Under the pieces are notes generated by a model that saw only the letters and a list, made by a program, of their open reading frames with translations, did no database searches and was not told where the DNA came from. Below, in pieces: positions 1 to 13,400 of a stretch of 64,000 nt of DNA. Position 1 is the first letter of the stretch, and each line of letters opens with the position of its first letter. The translations under genes were made by a program, and so were the position numbers. This DNA is from Pholis gunnellus (Eukaryota > Chordata > Actinopteri > Perciformes > Pholidae): assembly GCA_910591455.2 (NCBI GenBank), contig OU342823.1, positions 6,684,001-6,748,000 of the forward strand. Reading direction: 5' to 3'.

Positions 1-1574
1 GGCCGCTGCAAATAACTCTTAAGTCAAAGTATTTCCTCTTCGGAGTATGTTATTTGGATCAAATACACTTACGGTATTGTTTTGTCAATGTTTATACTTG
101 GCTAATCCTGAAACACACCAGGAAATGGGAGGTACTTCCATCACATTGATGCAGAAATCATGTAGACATCACATTTTTCCATAAAGCAATCTTGTTCTTT
201 GATTTGCAACATTGCCCGCAATATCAAAATACATCTAGAGAAATAACAGCCACCAATATTTGATCTGAGAAAAAAACTATACTGCCTCAACTCACTGTTT
301 GTATTGTTGTGTCACTCAAACCTTCACATTGACACAGTTGCCTTTTAATTAAGTCCAATGCAGCCAGATCCTGTGGCCTTTCCCTCAGTACATTCAGTGT
401 AAAGCTACACGCCATAAGCAATGACATCTTATTATTGGTTTCAGACAAGATGCTACTGCACATACTGCATCGATTGGTGCAGAGGATGTGTTTTGGCCCG
501 CCTTCCATTTTGCAGGTTCATGGAGAGCTCCCTTTGGTTCAGCAGAAACGACAAAGAAGAAGTAAATAAATTCATGCTCAGGCCTGAGGAACATTTCACA
601 GCAGCGTTACAGTCTGATTTCACATAAGCACATTGCTGTGTCACTAATTTCCTCCCGTGCCGTTTGCCTGTACTTACTTTAGCCCTCTTGTTTATTTACA
701 TCCGCTTAGTGAAACACTGCCTAAGATCACAGGCGGCAAACAGGCGCTGTAAATGGGCGGGGAGTGTTTGTACTTGTTCCTTTCATAGGTGAGGTAAAAA
801 GTCAAGAGTCTCTTTCGCTGTGGTCTATCTCTGCCCGGCCCTCTTTTGTTCTGAGGACAGAACAGTGCTTCAGTAATATGTGTTTTGACCCGCCCTAGTC
901 TTCTGCTATCTGGTGTTGGACACCGGCAGAAGGCTGATGCTGTGAAATCGAATGCAGTGGGCGAGCTCTCATTGGGGAGCCCAAAACATTAGCTATTAGT
1001 GGCAGGCGACAGATGCCTGTTCTCTGAATTGTGGTGTATCTCTGTTGCTCTCCCAACGTCTTCTCTCTCTCGCGCTGTTTTTTCATTATACTTTTTTAAG
1101 CGTTCGGTCTCCTGCGGGGTCATTAGTGGTTTGGGTTACACGCAAGAGCTGTTGGCTGTACTCCGGCTACGGTGTTATTCAGCTGTTTTCGTGACCAGTT
1201 GATTCCCTGTTATTGTTTTTTTCTGTTTACATGAATAAATAAGGAGACAGAGACGGAGTATTTCTGTCTGCCTATGGTGTCCTAGCCACATGTCGAACAG
1301 TTCACCAGCAAAAAAATATGAAGTATGAAAGGTTCAACATACAGTAGCAGTGGGGGGACAGGAAGAGAAAAGATGCTGGCAAGGGATCTCACCTATAACC
1401 ATCTCACAAGCTGGTTATAGGTGTTTTTCTAAAAATGTGCAGAATGAACGGACACGTGATAAATCATGTGGTGTAACCTTTCTCAAAGATATTGAATAGT
1501 TCAGTACATACAAAACCTGAAGGGTGGGTTCTGGGAAACAAATGATCCGGCAGCTCTGCAGTGGAAGTCATGAG

Positions 1575-1700
1575 TTAGAGTTGCATCTAATTAACATTTT
1601 CATAATTGATTAGTTTATTTTGAGAAGTTGATAAATCATTTTAGTTAATGAAATGTAAAAACAAAGTCAGAATTGTGCTTCAAGAGTTCCCACAGCACAA
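1575..1700 (+). repeat. diverged teleost interspersed repeat, 5' part
   Basis: GTTGCATCTAATTAAC followed by several ATTGATTAG-like motifs resembles the start of an abundant fish repeat that has GTTGCAACTAA and ATTAATCGATTA motifs. Heavily mutated; recognised from memory only. Confidence 0.35.
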
Positions 1701-4084
1701 CATTTTTGAATTGTTTGCTTTTGACGGATCAGCAGTCCATGAAAGCAAAGGTGTGTGATTGATGACTGATTACTTGCGACAATGATGAAAAACAATGACT
1801 ATAAAAGAGACAAAAATTTGACCGTCCTTCAATATTGAATCTATGAAAACGGGTTACGAATATATTGTTTCAGTTTGTAAACAAATGTATTTTAAAAACA
1901 ATTGGGCACAGTAGTTTTTAGAAAACATTGCAGAAACAGCAGTAAATAGTACATATGTTGGACTGTTTCAAGCCGCGGATTAATTCACGTGTGGTGCTGA
2001 AACACATTGTGTGGCATATCATCGGATGAAACGACGTGGGCCGTGAACACACACAAGATAGAAACAGAATCGCATGTGCGTGTTAACAGAGCCACTTTTG
2101 CACGCATCCTGCCAAAATCTCTGTGGCTGCCGCCGTGCATAACCCATCCTGTTAAACGCTGCACATTATTAAACATGCCATGGCCAGAAGGCCACACAAA
2201 ACAATATCATCATCATAAAAATGGAGGAATTATTTCCATTGACAGAGCCCGATGCTGTTGATTTCAAGGCTCCCTGTCATTGTTTTGTTCTTGCTTAGAA
2301 TCAGCACGATAACCAGAAAATGAAGAGACCGACAGGAGAGAGGTGAAAGTGAAAGCACTGACAGAGTCTGACTCACTCAGGTACCACGACTGTCTCAGCG
2401 ATGCTTCGACTGTGGGAAGATTTGCTAGAGTGTGGTTCAATCGTGTTGTTATTGAATCACATTGAACCAGGAAAGCACAAAAAAAAAAAAAAAACCTTAA
2501 AATCTCTCTCTGAAACAGCTTTTGGAAAGCACTCTATCAGTATTCTTTGCAGGGCTCTGATATCTTTTTCTCCGTTATTGGAAGAGAGCAGGGGAAGCAG
2601 GATTTGGGCGTAGCTCTACCTATGCAGATGAGAATCTTTTCCCAGATTACACGTGTTTAGTGTGTGGCTGAGTATTTATCCTCAGCTGCTTTAATCCAAG
2701 TCGATGTGGAACAGACTTTGCCTTCCCTTTCACTGTCGGGGCTGGCAGTAGGAATTACCCGTTACAGCCACTGCACTTAGTCAACATCACCAACAACGAT
2801 AGTCGAGCTGCGCAATTTGCATGTAGAGATATTTGAAACATGGGGATTAGTCAGGGGTTCTAAGCAAATCTTAATCCATATGTATGTAAAAAAATATTTA
2901 TATTCATAAAAAAACTTCAGTGATTATCCTTCAAAGTGTGTGCCAGTCACAAGTTGCATTAATGTCTCGTTTTTAGCGCTGTGCTCTAATGTTGTCGCAT
3001 GCATTGTGGGAGATAGAGAGCAGCAGCCTTTGAAGTGTGTCGGCTCCTATATCCCATTTAATATCAACATATGTTTGTCCACTCGGTAATCCCCACAAAG
3101 CTGCTATTCTACTGGAACACACAATGTTGGACCAGCTGTCCTGCTTTGTTGTATCTTATTATTATTATTATAATTTATGGGAACATATCCAAACTTTTTT
3201 TTAACTTTTTTTTGTAATTGTTTTACGGTGTTTCACTTGCTAATGCATGCAGTTGGCTTTCATTTAGAAGGATTTTCCCATTTTTGGAATAAATTTTCCC
3301 AACACATCAGCTTCCACTTCCAGTGTCATCGGCCCATTTAAGGGACGTTATCACTTCTACCACCCTCATGCTTCAGACAGCATGCCACCTACTGGCATGT
3401 TGTGAAAGTAAAGCAGTTGCAGATTTGACTACTCCATGTGTTCAATCTTGCGTATTGAAACAGACCTACTTGGTTTGAGTTCAAATAATGACGTTTCATG
3501 ACACACGTTCAGTTACGTCACATACGTAACATTAGTATTGATGAGGCTGATCACCGATGATACCTTGGATGGAGTTGCTGAGTAGAATATGAGCCAGACT
3601 TTTAACTTGTTTGACTTTTGTTCATCTGTTACCGTGTCAGAAAATGTAGTTTTGAGACTAAAGAGGGGAACTAACCGTTAAGATTTTGAATATGTGGTTG
3701 ATTTATCAAAAATAAACCTACTTAAAAAATATCCTTCAACATTTCCCTCGCCATAGCAAGCCTTTTTGTAATGTATTGTCGGTAGTGATATCTCTATGGA
3801 ATTTTAAACTTATGATACAATTCCTTTGAGAGGCTAAACTCAATGTTAAAATATCATATCTGTTGCTGGTCAGGTTCTTTTGGCCCAAAGTAAATTTAAG
3901 GTTCACGTTTGTATTAAGTTGTTCACAATGGACAGAACTACTGCTACAAACAACAGCAGTTCTGTGTTTATCAAATTTGAGTTTTATTTGAAATGTACTT
4001 TGCAGTGGGTACATGCAATGGTGTGATATCTGTTGACCATGCCAACCTGTTCTCACTTCAAACTCATCAATACTGCAGCTCTGT

Positions 4085-4445
4085 CAGTGCCCGTCGGTGT
4101 CTTGTACTGAGACACAGAAGCACCCTTTAGTGCCTGTATGAGATGCTCCAGGCCTTCAACTAACTTCATTGTAAACCCATCAGCATTATTATTAAAGGGT
4201 CAGAGCAACTGATGTAGTATAGGCTATACAGTGTGCAATGGCAGGTGGGACAAACAGACACAGGGCTTTCTAGACGGGACACAGGGACACAGGGACGCTA
4301 GACGGGTACGTAGAGCATCAGTTTAAAGATTAGGGACACTTACCAAGCGTCGGTATGGGACGAACTGGGAGTGAGAATGTGTTGACCATGCAGTCAACAG
4401 GGTTGAAAGCTCCAAAGAGAGCTAGTTAAGTCGACCCTGAGAATA
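4085..4445 (+). repeat. interspersed repeat family A, copy 1
   Basis: Shares a clear collinear match with 31205-31735: CTTTAG..CTGTATG, CAACTAACT.CAT, CATTATTA, CAGAGCAA, GGGACAAAC and GAGAA.GTGTTGAC occur in the same order. I recognise it as a repeat common in percomorph genomes; its class is not known to me. Confidence 0.6.
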
Positions 4446-5551
4446 TTTTGTCACACAGCAGGTGTACAATGGGGTGTTTTAATGTAATCACCAGAGCCGG
4501 GCAGAGCTGGCGATGTCAGCAAGAACGCTTTTGTCTCGTTTGCAAATTGAGCATTCTGCGCCCTCCCGTTCTCCCGGTGCAAGCTCGAACTTGACGCACT
4601 CCATTTGAGAAGTGCCTCGTATCTCACTGTATAGAACCCTAAATGAGATTGAATGAAATCGGTTATTTGCTTTAGTTGTGTGACATCACACAGAAGGGCA
4701 TCTCAGAATAGCAAGGTCAAATTCTGCAGTGAGCAGTGAGGACCGATTTCATGCTTCAGCAGCATTTAAATAATGTATCTAACTTTAAAATGCACCCCAA
4801 GACTAGATGATTCTCAATAATATCTCCTCTTTTTAAAGAACACAGAGTTGCACATGCAGGTGTAATGCACATTCTTGTCAAAAGATTAGCAGAGCTTCAC
4901 TGGAGTGCTTCGTAAGAAATTTAACGAACCTTGCAGTTATTTTTTTACTGCTTCAATGCCATCTTCAACATATAGTTTTGATATAAAAAAAGAACAGTTT
5001 GTCTTTGTCTTTTCCATTCCACTGCCTCTTTAAAATCCCTCTCTGCCTTTCTTCTGAGTGGCTTGATGTGTCTCCTTATCATAGTAAATGTATTTCTTCC
5101 TGCCACACTTATTATTCAGCGTGCTGAGACACACAGTAAGCCCCACAGAAAGCCTTGGTTGTGTTAAAACAGTTGAATCAAACCTTTTCTCCAATGTTTT
5201 TGAACAAAGCCTACTCATCCTGCTCTGCTCTGAGCGACTTTGACCTTACAGGGCGGTATCAGTCACCACACGTCGCTCTGACCTCATAGGCATGGACAAA
5301 CTTTTAACAGCACTGTAACTCCTCAAGTCTAAACTCGTTTGTATCATCTGCATAATGGCAAAATTAGCCGGCAGAGTCTTTGTTGCCTGTTTGTACTTTT
5401 TCACAGTCGACCGGTTTGAAGAGCACGTCCTCATCTGTCAGGATTTATGAGTTTCAATTTAATTGGAGGGAATTAGTGGACATTTAGCTTCTAATATCCA
5501 TCAAATTAATCTCTAACTCTGTGTTTCTCTCCTCCCTCCTCTCTCTCGCAG

Positions 5552-5884
5552 GAAATCCAGAATGGGTTCCGGGATTAACCTCTGCACTTGGTAGAGCTAC
5601 CCAGAAGTTCACGTCCGTTTGCACAGCATCTCACAGCCTGGGAAATTCCATAATGTAAATGTATCTTGGCCTTTTTTCTTCTCATTAAACCTTCAGCTTT
5701 GGGCCATGAACCTTAGAGGATCTACCCGGACCGCTATTTCCTTAGTTTGGATTTAGATTCTTCTTTTGCTGGGACTACTCCACGGGCCTGCAGCGGTGGC
5801 TAGTTGTGGCGGCTGCCGCGGCGGGAGTGGGAGGACCTTACAACTTTGGAACACGGGGATAACTTTACAAAAGCACGCGCCACC
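5552..5884 (+). other. cdh18: 5' untranslated part of the first coding exon of cdh18
   Basis: A strong polypyrimidine tract (5521-5549) followed by AG at 5550-5551 marks a 3' splice site, so this exon probably follows one or more upstream non-coding exons, as is usual for this gene. The leader contains four short uORFs that all stop before the main start: 5562-5594, 5653-5658 (ATG directly followed by TAA), 5659-5688 and 5706-5756. The last 130 bases have no ATG and become GC-rich. The main ATG at 5885 has an excellent Kozak context (GCGCCACCATGA). The exact 5' boundary is inferred from the acceptor only. Confidence 0.65.
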
Positions 5885-6115
5885 ATGAGGATATCTACCA
5901 CCTCCTGTCTCTGTCCCTTTCTGGTCTGCCTCTGTTTCATCCAGAGGTGCTGCGGGGCGAGCCACCACCTCCCCGCCAAAGTGCCCTCCAAGAACCAGAC
6001 CAAACTGGCCAACGGGCAGACGGAGGTGCACCACAGGCCGAAGCGAGGCTGGATCTGGAACCAGTTCTTTGTTTTAGAAGAACACTTGGGACCAGAAGCA
6101 CAGTATGTGGGAAAG
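5885..6115 (+). CDS. cdh18: cdh18 coding exon 1: signal peptide, prodomain, start of EC1
   Basis: Encodes residues 1-77, phase 0 at the donor (AAG|GTAGGA). Residues 1-24 form a cysteine-rich hydrophobic signal peptide (MRISTTSCLCPFLVCLCFIQ, then RCCG), closely resembling the CDH18 leader. The prodomain is only about 30 residues, with a potential N-glycosylation site at N37, and ends in the furin-type site RPKR (51-54). Cleavage would expose G55-W56-I57-W58, placing Trp at mature positions 2 and 4, the strand-swap residues of type II cadherins. The ATG was chosen for its Kozak context; an in-frame extension upstream to 5804 begins with TTG and is not supported. Confidence 0.93.
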
Positions 6116-7408
6116 GTAGGATTGTTCTTTCTATTGAACTGTCTGCAAAAAAAAAAGAAACAAAAGAGAACTTTTTATCCCAGGAAACTGGTTTTTGAAC
6201 ATCTTACTTGGCATTTTTCTCTCCCCTCTTGTTTATTGAGAAATGGGTTACAGCAGGACCAAGCTGTTCTATTGAGCTAAATTGCCACGTCAGCATTGTA
6301 CACACGCTGTTTTTATCTTCTGATGTGGAAATTCAGCGCTCATTTGTGAAGGTGTGAAGGTGTTTGTCAGTACAATGTTGGACTGATTTCCTCTCGTGAT
6401 AATGTCCAAAAAGCGTTTTGTTATCTGTAATTAGGGAGTGGCTCTCAGCATGTCTGCCACTCTCTACATCAAGCTATCTTTCAACTGGAATATCAGATTT
6501 GCTCTCTCTGTGGGAATTGAACTCAGATTTGATCTCTTGTTGGAAAATGAACCACCACAGTTGGAAATTGGGCAGTTCTGCAATGGGGACATAGTAATCG
6601 GGGGCCCCTCATAGCTAGAACATTGTATGAATGAGATTTCAGAGTGACCGATGTGCCTTACAGAGGAAACGATAGTGGTGGGTATTCTTTCTGCTTGTGC
6701 ATATAGGGTACGGCGTGGCTCGGTTGTTGGTGGTGACTTTTCTGTTAGCTCCACAATAAGCCACAGGGAGCTGGTTAAGTCCTCTGCTTGCAGATTGCCT
6801 GCCCTTATCTCCTGAAATGTTAAAATGTGTTTCTCCACTGCAGTGATCATTATTCTAGGCACTCAGGCACAGACTAATCCCCTCAACTGCACTCCGAGAG
6901 AAAGAGAATGAGAAAGGCAGAACGCTCCTCTGACTGCACATATGTCTGTATTTCAACAACGGGTACCATTGCAAGGGAAAATGGAAGAAAAGAGGGATGA
7001 CATGCTTGGAAAAAAAGGTGAAAGGGAAAAAAACCAAACAGTAAATATCACTTTCTAAGACTGTTTATTGAAAAAAACCTGGGGTTTTAATCACAAATGT
7101 CCTTGCGAAGCAGGGAAGAAAGGTTATTTATTGGTGAAACATGTTTTAGGTAATATTATTTGACGGATGAATGAACCATAAAATCCCACAGTGCCAACAA
7201 AAACAATCCCTCAGCATTCACGAGGCATTGTGTCCCCAGTGTCAGACGATAGCAAAGACATTTGCAGCATATTCAAAGGTTCATTTTGTGAGACGTGGTT
7301 ACTCACTTCCACATTAGATTCGTCCGCTGCCTTGAAGTTCATGATTGTTTGGTTTGCTGGCTGGTTGGCTCATCGTGCTCGTTCTACTCCTACCTTAAGG
7401 CTATTGTT

Positions 7409-7440
<32 letters not shown>

Positions 7441-10400
7441 GCGGGTGCCGCTGATGAAAGCAAAACAAAGAAACAGCTAATCCTGGATGATGATAAAGCA
7501 CTGAGAAGACATAAACATTATTAAGGAATCAATTTGACATGCATGTTTAAAGAGATGAGGTCTCCAGATGGTTAGCACAAAAAAAACATTTAATTATGTG
7601 GGTTGGGACTTGTGTGCAGTGTCCTAATGTGTCCAGGAGACAGAATGACCCTTAATTAGACGAAGACAGGAGAGGAGGAGGAGGATTAATGCATTCAGCA
7701 CGTACAGCGCTGTGTTGGGTTTTTTTTGTCTCCCCCTCCTTCCTTTGCTTGATTAAAAACTCTGGACATTAGCGAGCAGCAAATGAGCAGTTCCACTCGG
7801 GAATTGCCAACACAGTCTTTGTCGGTTATTGCTCTCATTGAAAAATGGGACGTTTTGAAACAGACGTTTTGCGATAAGATGCGAGGACAGAAATGGAAAT
7901 CCAATAATCTTGTGGTCAACATGCAACGCAGACGTGTGCTCAGAAACCTGCAAGGTCAAACATCACACAAGCACGCCATTATGTAAGACTCGGCCTTGGC
8001 AGTCGGTGATGTTACGTGTACTATTTCTTCTAGTCTCACATAAAGGACAGCATAGAGTGACTTCTGTGAATAAGTGAAGCAGCCAGTCTGTCAAGAACAT
8101 TTTTAATCCCCTTGAGGTATCCCATAATCCCCAGTGACACCTTTCTGGGGAGGCTGACGCATTTTGGGGAAATGACAGCTTTGTGCATGAGTGAGGCGCA
8201 AATGCTTGCTTGGGGACAGGGCTTGTCCAGATACGAGACAGGAGACAACCCGTTCTCCCAATGGGAGGTGTGAATGTCTCCACGTCAATCTGCTCAGCGT
8301 GGTGCCTTGAAGTTGTCGGGCGGGTTACGGACTGGATGGTAATTTTTAGAAGACTTTGCAAATCCCCAGACCCTGAATGAATGTGTGTTGCGGTGAACGG
8401 TCTGATGCAACTTGGTTTGAGGACATGGTGCAGCTTTTGGATGAAAAATATCAGTCAGGTATCCTTGAATTTACCCACGTTTGCCCACTGCTAAAATATA
8501 CAGTAAATAAAGTGAGATTGGATGTAATCTCCCCCCCCCCCCCCCCCGGTCTTATCCTGTGTTCATTTGCAGGGCAGAGTAGCAACCTCTAAGAAAGGTG
8601 CCTAAATGTTTTATTCATACATCTAAAAATGGATTGTGCTGTGACAGAATCAGGCAACTGTCTTGTTGCATGTACAGTAATAGCTCAACAGTGGAAAGAA
8701 AAAGAAAATGGCCAAAAAAAGAAAATGAAGCGAGGTCTTAACATCAAATTGCTTTTCACGCACTCTTTGCAATGCAGGAAACGAATGCATGCAGATTGGA
8801 ATGTTTTCAGTATTAAACCAGCGAGGTGTTACATGAAATAACAAGGAACATTTCACAGTTGATGTCACATTATTAATATGCGGAGTTGGAAAGAGAAACA
8901 TCCTGAAAATGGCAGATATAATACTTATCAACCACTGATACATTTTGCTGACACTGAGGTATGTACATATGAGTGTGGAGGTGGGTCTATGTCTATGTGT
9001 AGCAAGGCTTCAACTAAAGCTTTTTATGCTTCAACCACAGCTGCAGCCAGGGAGACATTGAGTTTTTTGGTTGTCCATCCATTCGTCTGTCCCAGTCTTG
9101 AGGAAACAATAGCTTAGCAACAGCTTGAGGGAATTTCTTCAAATTTGGCATGAAAACACGCTTGAACTCAAGGATGAAGTGATTAGAATTTGGTGGTGAA
9201 AGATCTTGGTCATTGTGACATCACAAACACGTTTTTCGTGACATTTTGCACAGACAAGGATGTTAACTGCTTGGTGGTGGATGCATACAACCGCTTGGTG
9301 GCAATTCAATTTCTTTTTATTATTGAGCACTCTTAAAAAAAAAATATATGGAATACACTTGTGAAAAAGTGCTCAATATGATGTCTTCAAATATCTTTCT
9401 TTATTATTACTCTTGTTTTGTTTTAATGGAACTCAAATGCACTGGAGAACTGACAGACAGACATGTCGCCAGTGGCATTACAGTCCAGCTCATATGCGAG
9501 TAGTTTAGCTTTGTGTTGAGGGTTACTTTCCCAACACCATTACCTCAAATAATAAGATTCTATAGCTGGACACTTCCAAAATATGTGAAAGTAACTATTT
9601 AGTTGTTACCTCGACTTGAGCAGTGCCCAGATTCTGGTCTACTCCGGTTTTCTCTATCTGTCAGTCCAAAACTCAAAGATATTTTGCTTTCTTAATTTCA
9701 TTGCTCGGCTGTCTGGATCGCCAGGCAATGTCGGTTCATTTTTACAATATGATCTGTCTGCTTCAGCTTCTGTCTTTTATCTTTTATCTGCTGCTGAATC
9801 TGTTTGACATCCTGGCTTTGTCATTTAAACTCATATTGTAGACCTTTCCATCTGTTTCTCTCTGAAATCGCTTTCTTTTAAAAAACAAAATTGATAATAT
9901 CTATTCAGGGACTGTAGTTAGTGACAGTGTGGGCTCCATGGTAGCTCTGACAGTTGAGGAAGTATCAGCGGGAGGCGGGGCTTAGCAAAGGGACAGTCGT
10001 ACACTCAGTGCATGCACCAACATGTACATTCAGTACGAGTTGTGTGTGTGTGCGCACTCATGATTCATTGATTTTTCTCATCTGTGTTTGAGGCAATTTG
10101 GATCAACAGTCTCTGTTTGTTTGGGGAGGCTCTTTACTATCTGGTCAGGCATTGAAATGGATCTGCTGTGCCGTGTGCTTGTTACAGTCACACTTTCACC
10201 AAACAAATGATGGTGACCCAGTGAACAGTTCCGCTTCCATAGAGTCACCAACTGCAGAAAATAACACTTGAAGAGTCTGCTTGTCTGTGCAGGCATGCTT
10301 AATACATCCTAAGTGCATTCCCCTGTCCTCTGGCTGAGACGTTCAAACGTATTAGCACCATTTAGACACTTGAGGCTAAAGCCATTTGCCCTCACTCGCT

Positions 10401-13400
10401 GCCAGAGCACGAGGCAGAAACTTCATGTTTTCTCGAGCTGATCTGCTGATGGTTTCATTTCTGTCTCGTACCAAATATCACATCTTTAGCAGCAGTTAGA
10501 GAGAGAGCCACTAAAATGAGTGTCAGAGTTGCTTCCGGGACTCTAATAATCTCATTACTGTACATCGAGAAGTCAACCATCCTTCTGGGAAGACAACGAT
10601 TCATTCCGTTTCTCCCTGCAGATGTCAAAATAGAGGACAACTATCGGGGCGGATCTCCGTGATGTGCATCGGTAGCACGTCTTCGTCTCACCCCTCATCA
10701 CTGTCTCTTGATGTATGGTCATTAGGCGGGCTCTCCATCATCAGGGCTTACTGTGACTGTTACAAATCAATCGAAGAGAAAGGGGCGCTCGGAGGAGTTG
10801 ATTGGGAGGGACCGCGGTCAAAATGTGGTGATAATCAGACAATCAAGCACGCCCACATAGAAAGTGATTAAGTCCTCTTGAGTGAAGTATAAGAAGAGCC
10901 GAGATGTAATCAAAAATACCGCCCCCCCCCCCCCCCCCCTTCACTAATTGCAAATATGAAGCCAAGGCATGGATCATCAGCTAGGCAGCGCAACCTGCTT
11001 ATTTCTCCTTCTCTCCCCCCTCCCCCTCCCCCACCATGCACATTGTTGATGGAATAAATGCCCAAACAACCTGACTCCCACCTTCAACTCCCGTTTTTGC
11101 AAAAGCAACATGAAGTAAATGTTACCGCTGTTTGTCCAGTGCCAGCCTGATTACCAGAGCTGTGAAATCACTACAAAGAGCACGCAGATAAACAAAGATG
11201 TTGCGCTGGCTGTAGGGCTGCGCAATTAATCGATTATTAATCGTGAGTTCGGCTTCCAACGATCAAATGAAGCAATCGGCTGCGATATAAATGCATCCAA
11301 ACTTCGCGGCATATCAAATCAAGAGCTTCCGAACTAACAGCCAGCCACCGAGGGGCGACCAAGAGGTTTTGGCTTCACTTTTAGGGCGCTGTCATGCTGC
11401 TGCACATCACTATGCAGCTGCAGTCCACAGTAGAAGACTAATAACAGATAGCTGAAGAAAACATTTTAACTATTATCTTCATGCAAATATTTGTACATCT
11501 GCACAACACGAAAGTGAAAGCATTGCTCTGTTTTTTTTTTTTTTAATGTAAGTGCAATATCAAGCTATAATGATCCTAAAAACATTGATCAAAAGTATTA
11601 GGATTCATCATTTTTGGCCCTAGCAGGCAGTGATGCATGTACTGGGTGCGTCTTAGTTGAACGCGCTGGAAAATGATTTATAAATCAGCTGGATGCAGCT
11701 ACCCTGGTTGTATTTTCACATATTTTCCGTGTTTAGCCTGGTATAGAATTTGATCCTGGATTTGATCTAATTAATTGTCACATGCAGAGTTTCATGTCGT
11801 TCTCCTTGTTTGCCTTCTTGTTCTACCTACAGTTCATAAAGACTGCGAACAACAGCAGCAAAGCAATGTCCTTTTGTACAAGCAGATAGCAAACAAGGCT
11901 GGCTTGCACATACATTATGTGGATCTGTACACTGAATAAAACCAAGACATTATCAGTGGCTTTCACCTATAATGTAATCCAACCACGCACATACATTATC
12001 AGGATTTGCACGATGGAAAAGGACAAAAGCTGTTTCAGAAGAGAAAAGAAGTGGAGGAGCAAAATAGACAGGTCAAGCTCAACAGAGCCTTCCCTCAGCC
12101 GGGGCAATGCAATTGTAAACATTGTGTTACATGTCATGTACTCCTTTTCCAAAAAGTTGGCCAGTCAGCTCCATTTTTTTTTCAGCAGAGATATTGGCTG
12201 CAATAGAATAATTGGCGTGGCGGCTACTGGAGATCTACACCATGCATTGTGCATGATGTTCTATTGGTCCCAGAAATAGAGCATTTGCTTCTTTTTTTTA
12301 TCTCAACTGGTTTTTCTGGGGTGGTTGGGCATCATTATAGCAGTTTTGTGCAAATCCATTCATCAATGTTTGTAAGTTATTATGTTGTTGTGAAGTTGGT
12401 TGTAAGGTGGGACTAAATAGCTGCTGGGTAACAGGGCTGCTATGGATCACAAAAGCCCAGCAACAAATGGAGTAACAAACCAATGTGATTCCAGTATTAG
12501 ATCCAGCACTACAATCTGCTTATCATTATTTTATGAACATTGTCTCACAACTTTCTGTGAAGATTTTGTGATAATTTCAAACAATAATATTCTATAATAG
12601 TGTATGTAAATCTTGTTCATAGGTCCGTGTCGTTATGAAGTCAATAAAAACTGATCAAATACAGTATATCACAGTAATATTCGTATCTGGAAGAAAATGT
12701 TTCGAATTTTTTACGAGATGAAAGATGAGTTGATAATCTACCAATCGGAATCCAAATGAATTACTTCTAATTTTGACAATTGCGTTGCTCACACAGGTGC
12801 TGCTTACAGCTTCTATTAGTATTCAGCAGTGTATTTGTCACACTGTGTTCTGTTAACTCATAATTCCTGACTTCATTTTTCATCAATTCCGACAGCCTAA
12901 ATTACTGATTGAATAACTATAATCCTAGGTTAGTTTGATTGCATTTGTTACCCATTATTATTTTACATGATTATGTTCCACCCTACATAGGTACAAATAA
13001 ATACTATTTGAATGCTGTAGAAATGCTGTTGTAGTGGCAGATATCTGTCAGGCGGTGCGACAGAGTCAAAAGTACGCTTGTTTGACTGCGAGCACCAATT
13101 AGCTTGTGAACACAAACAATTTAAGGCTCCTCTCGACAATGAGTATGCAGAGCCCAAACAGTGGAAACGTGCCGCTTGTTGACAAAAGAAAGTGAAGATC
13201 CACTTTCTCTCGGCTTGCTCCTTTGGGCATATGATGAAATTATAAGTGAGGTTCTCTTTGAGATTGGGGTGTTTTTCGCCAGCGGCTTCAGAGCCCCAGA
13301 CTCACGTTGATCTTTTTAAACTCCTCAGAAATGCATTGCCAGCCGCCAGCCGCCAGCCGCATGCCAGTCGTCTCTTCCACTAGTCTTTAATAAAGTCGGC

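Larger units (their letters stand above)
1..5551. other. non-coding DNA upstream of the first coding exon
   Basis: No supported coding exon was found. The reading frames here are short and have no domain I recognise. Because the next exon has a splice acceptor, this is most likely an intron between a non-coding 5' exon outside the window and the ATG exon. It holds two diverged repeat copies (about 1575-1700 and 4085-4445). I cannot point to a promoter. Confidence 0.5.

Noticed and set aside
5804..5884. In-frame N-terminal extension of the cdh18 start
   Set aside because: It begins with TTG, not ATG, and the ATG at 5885 has a strong Kozak context followed directly by a proper signal peptide.
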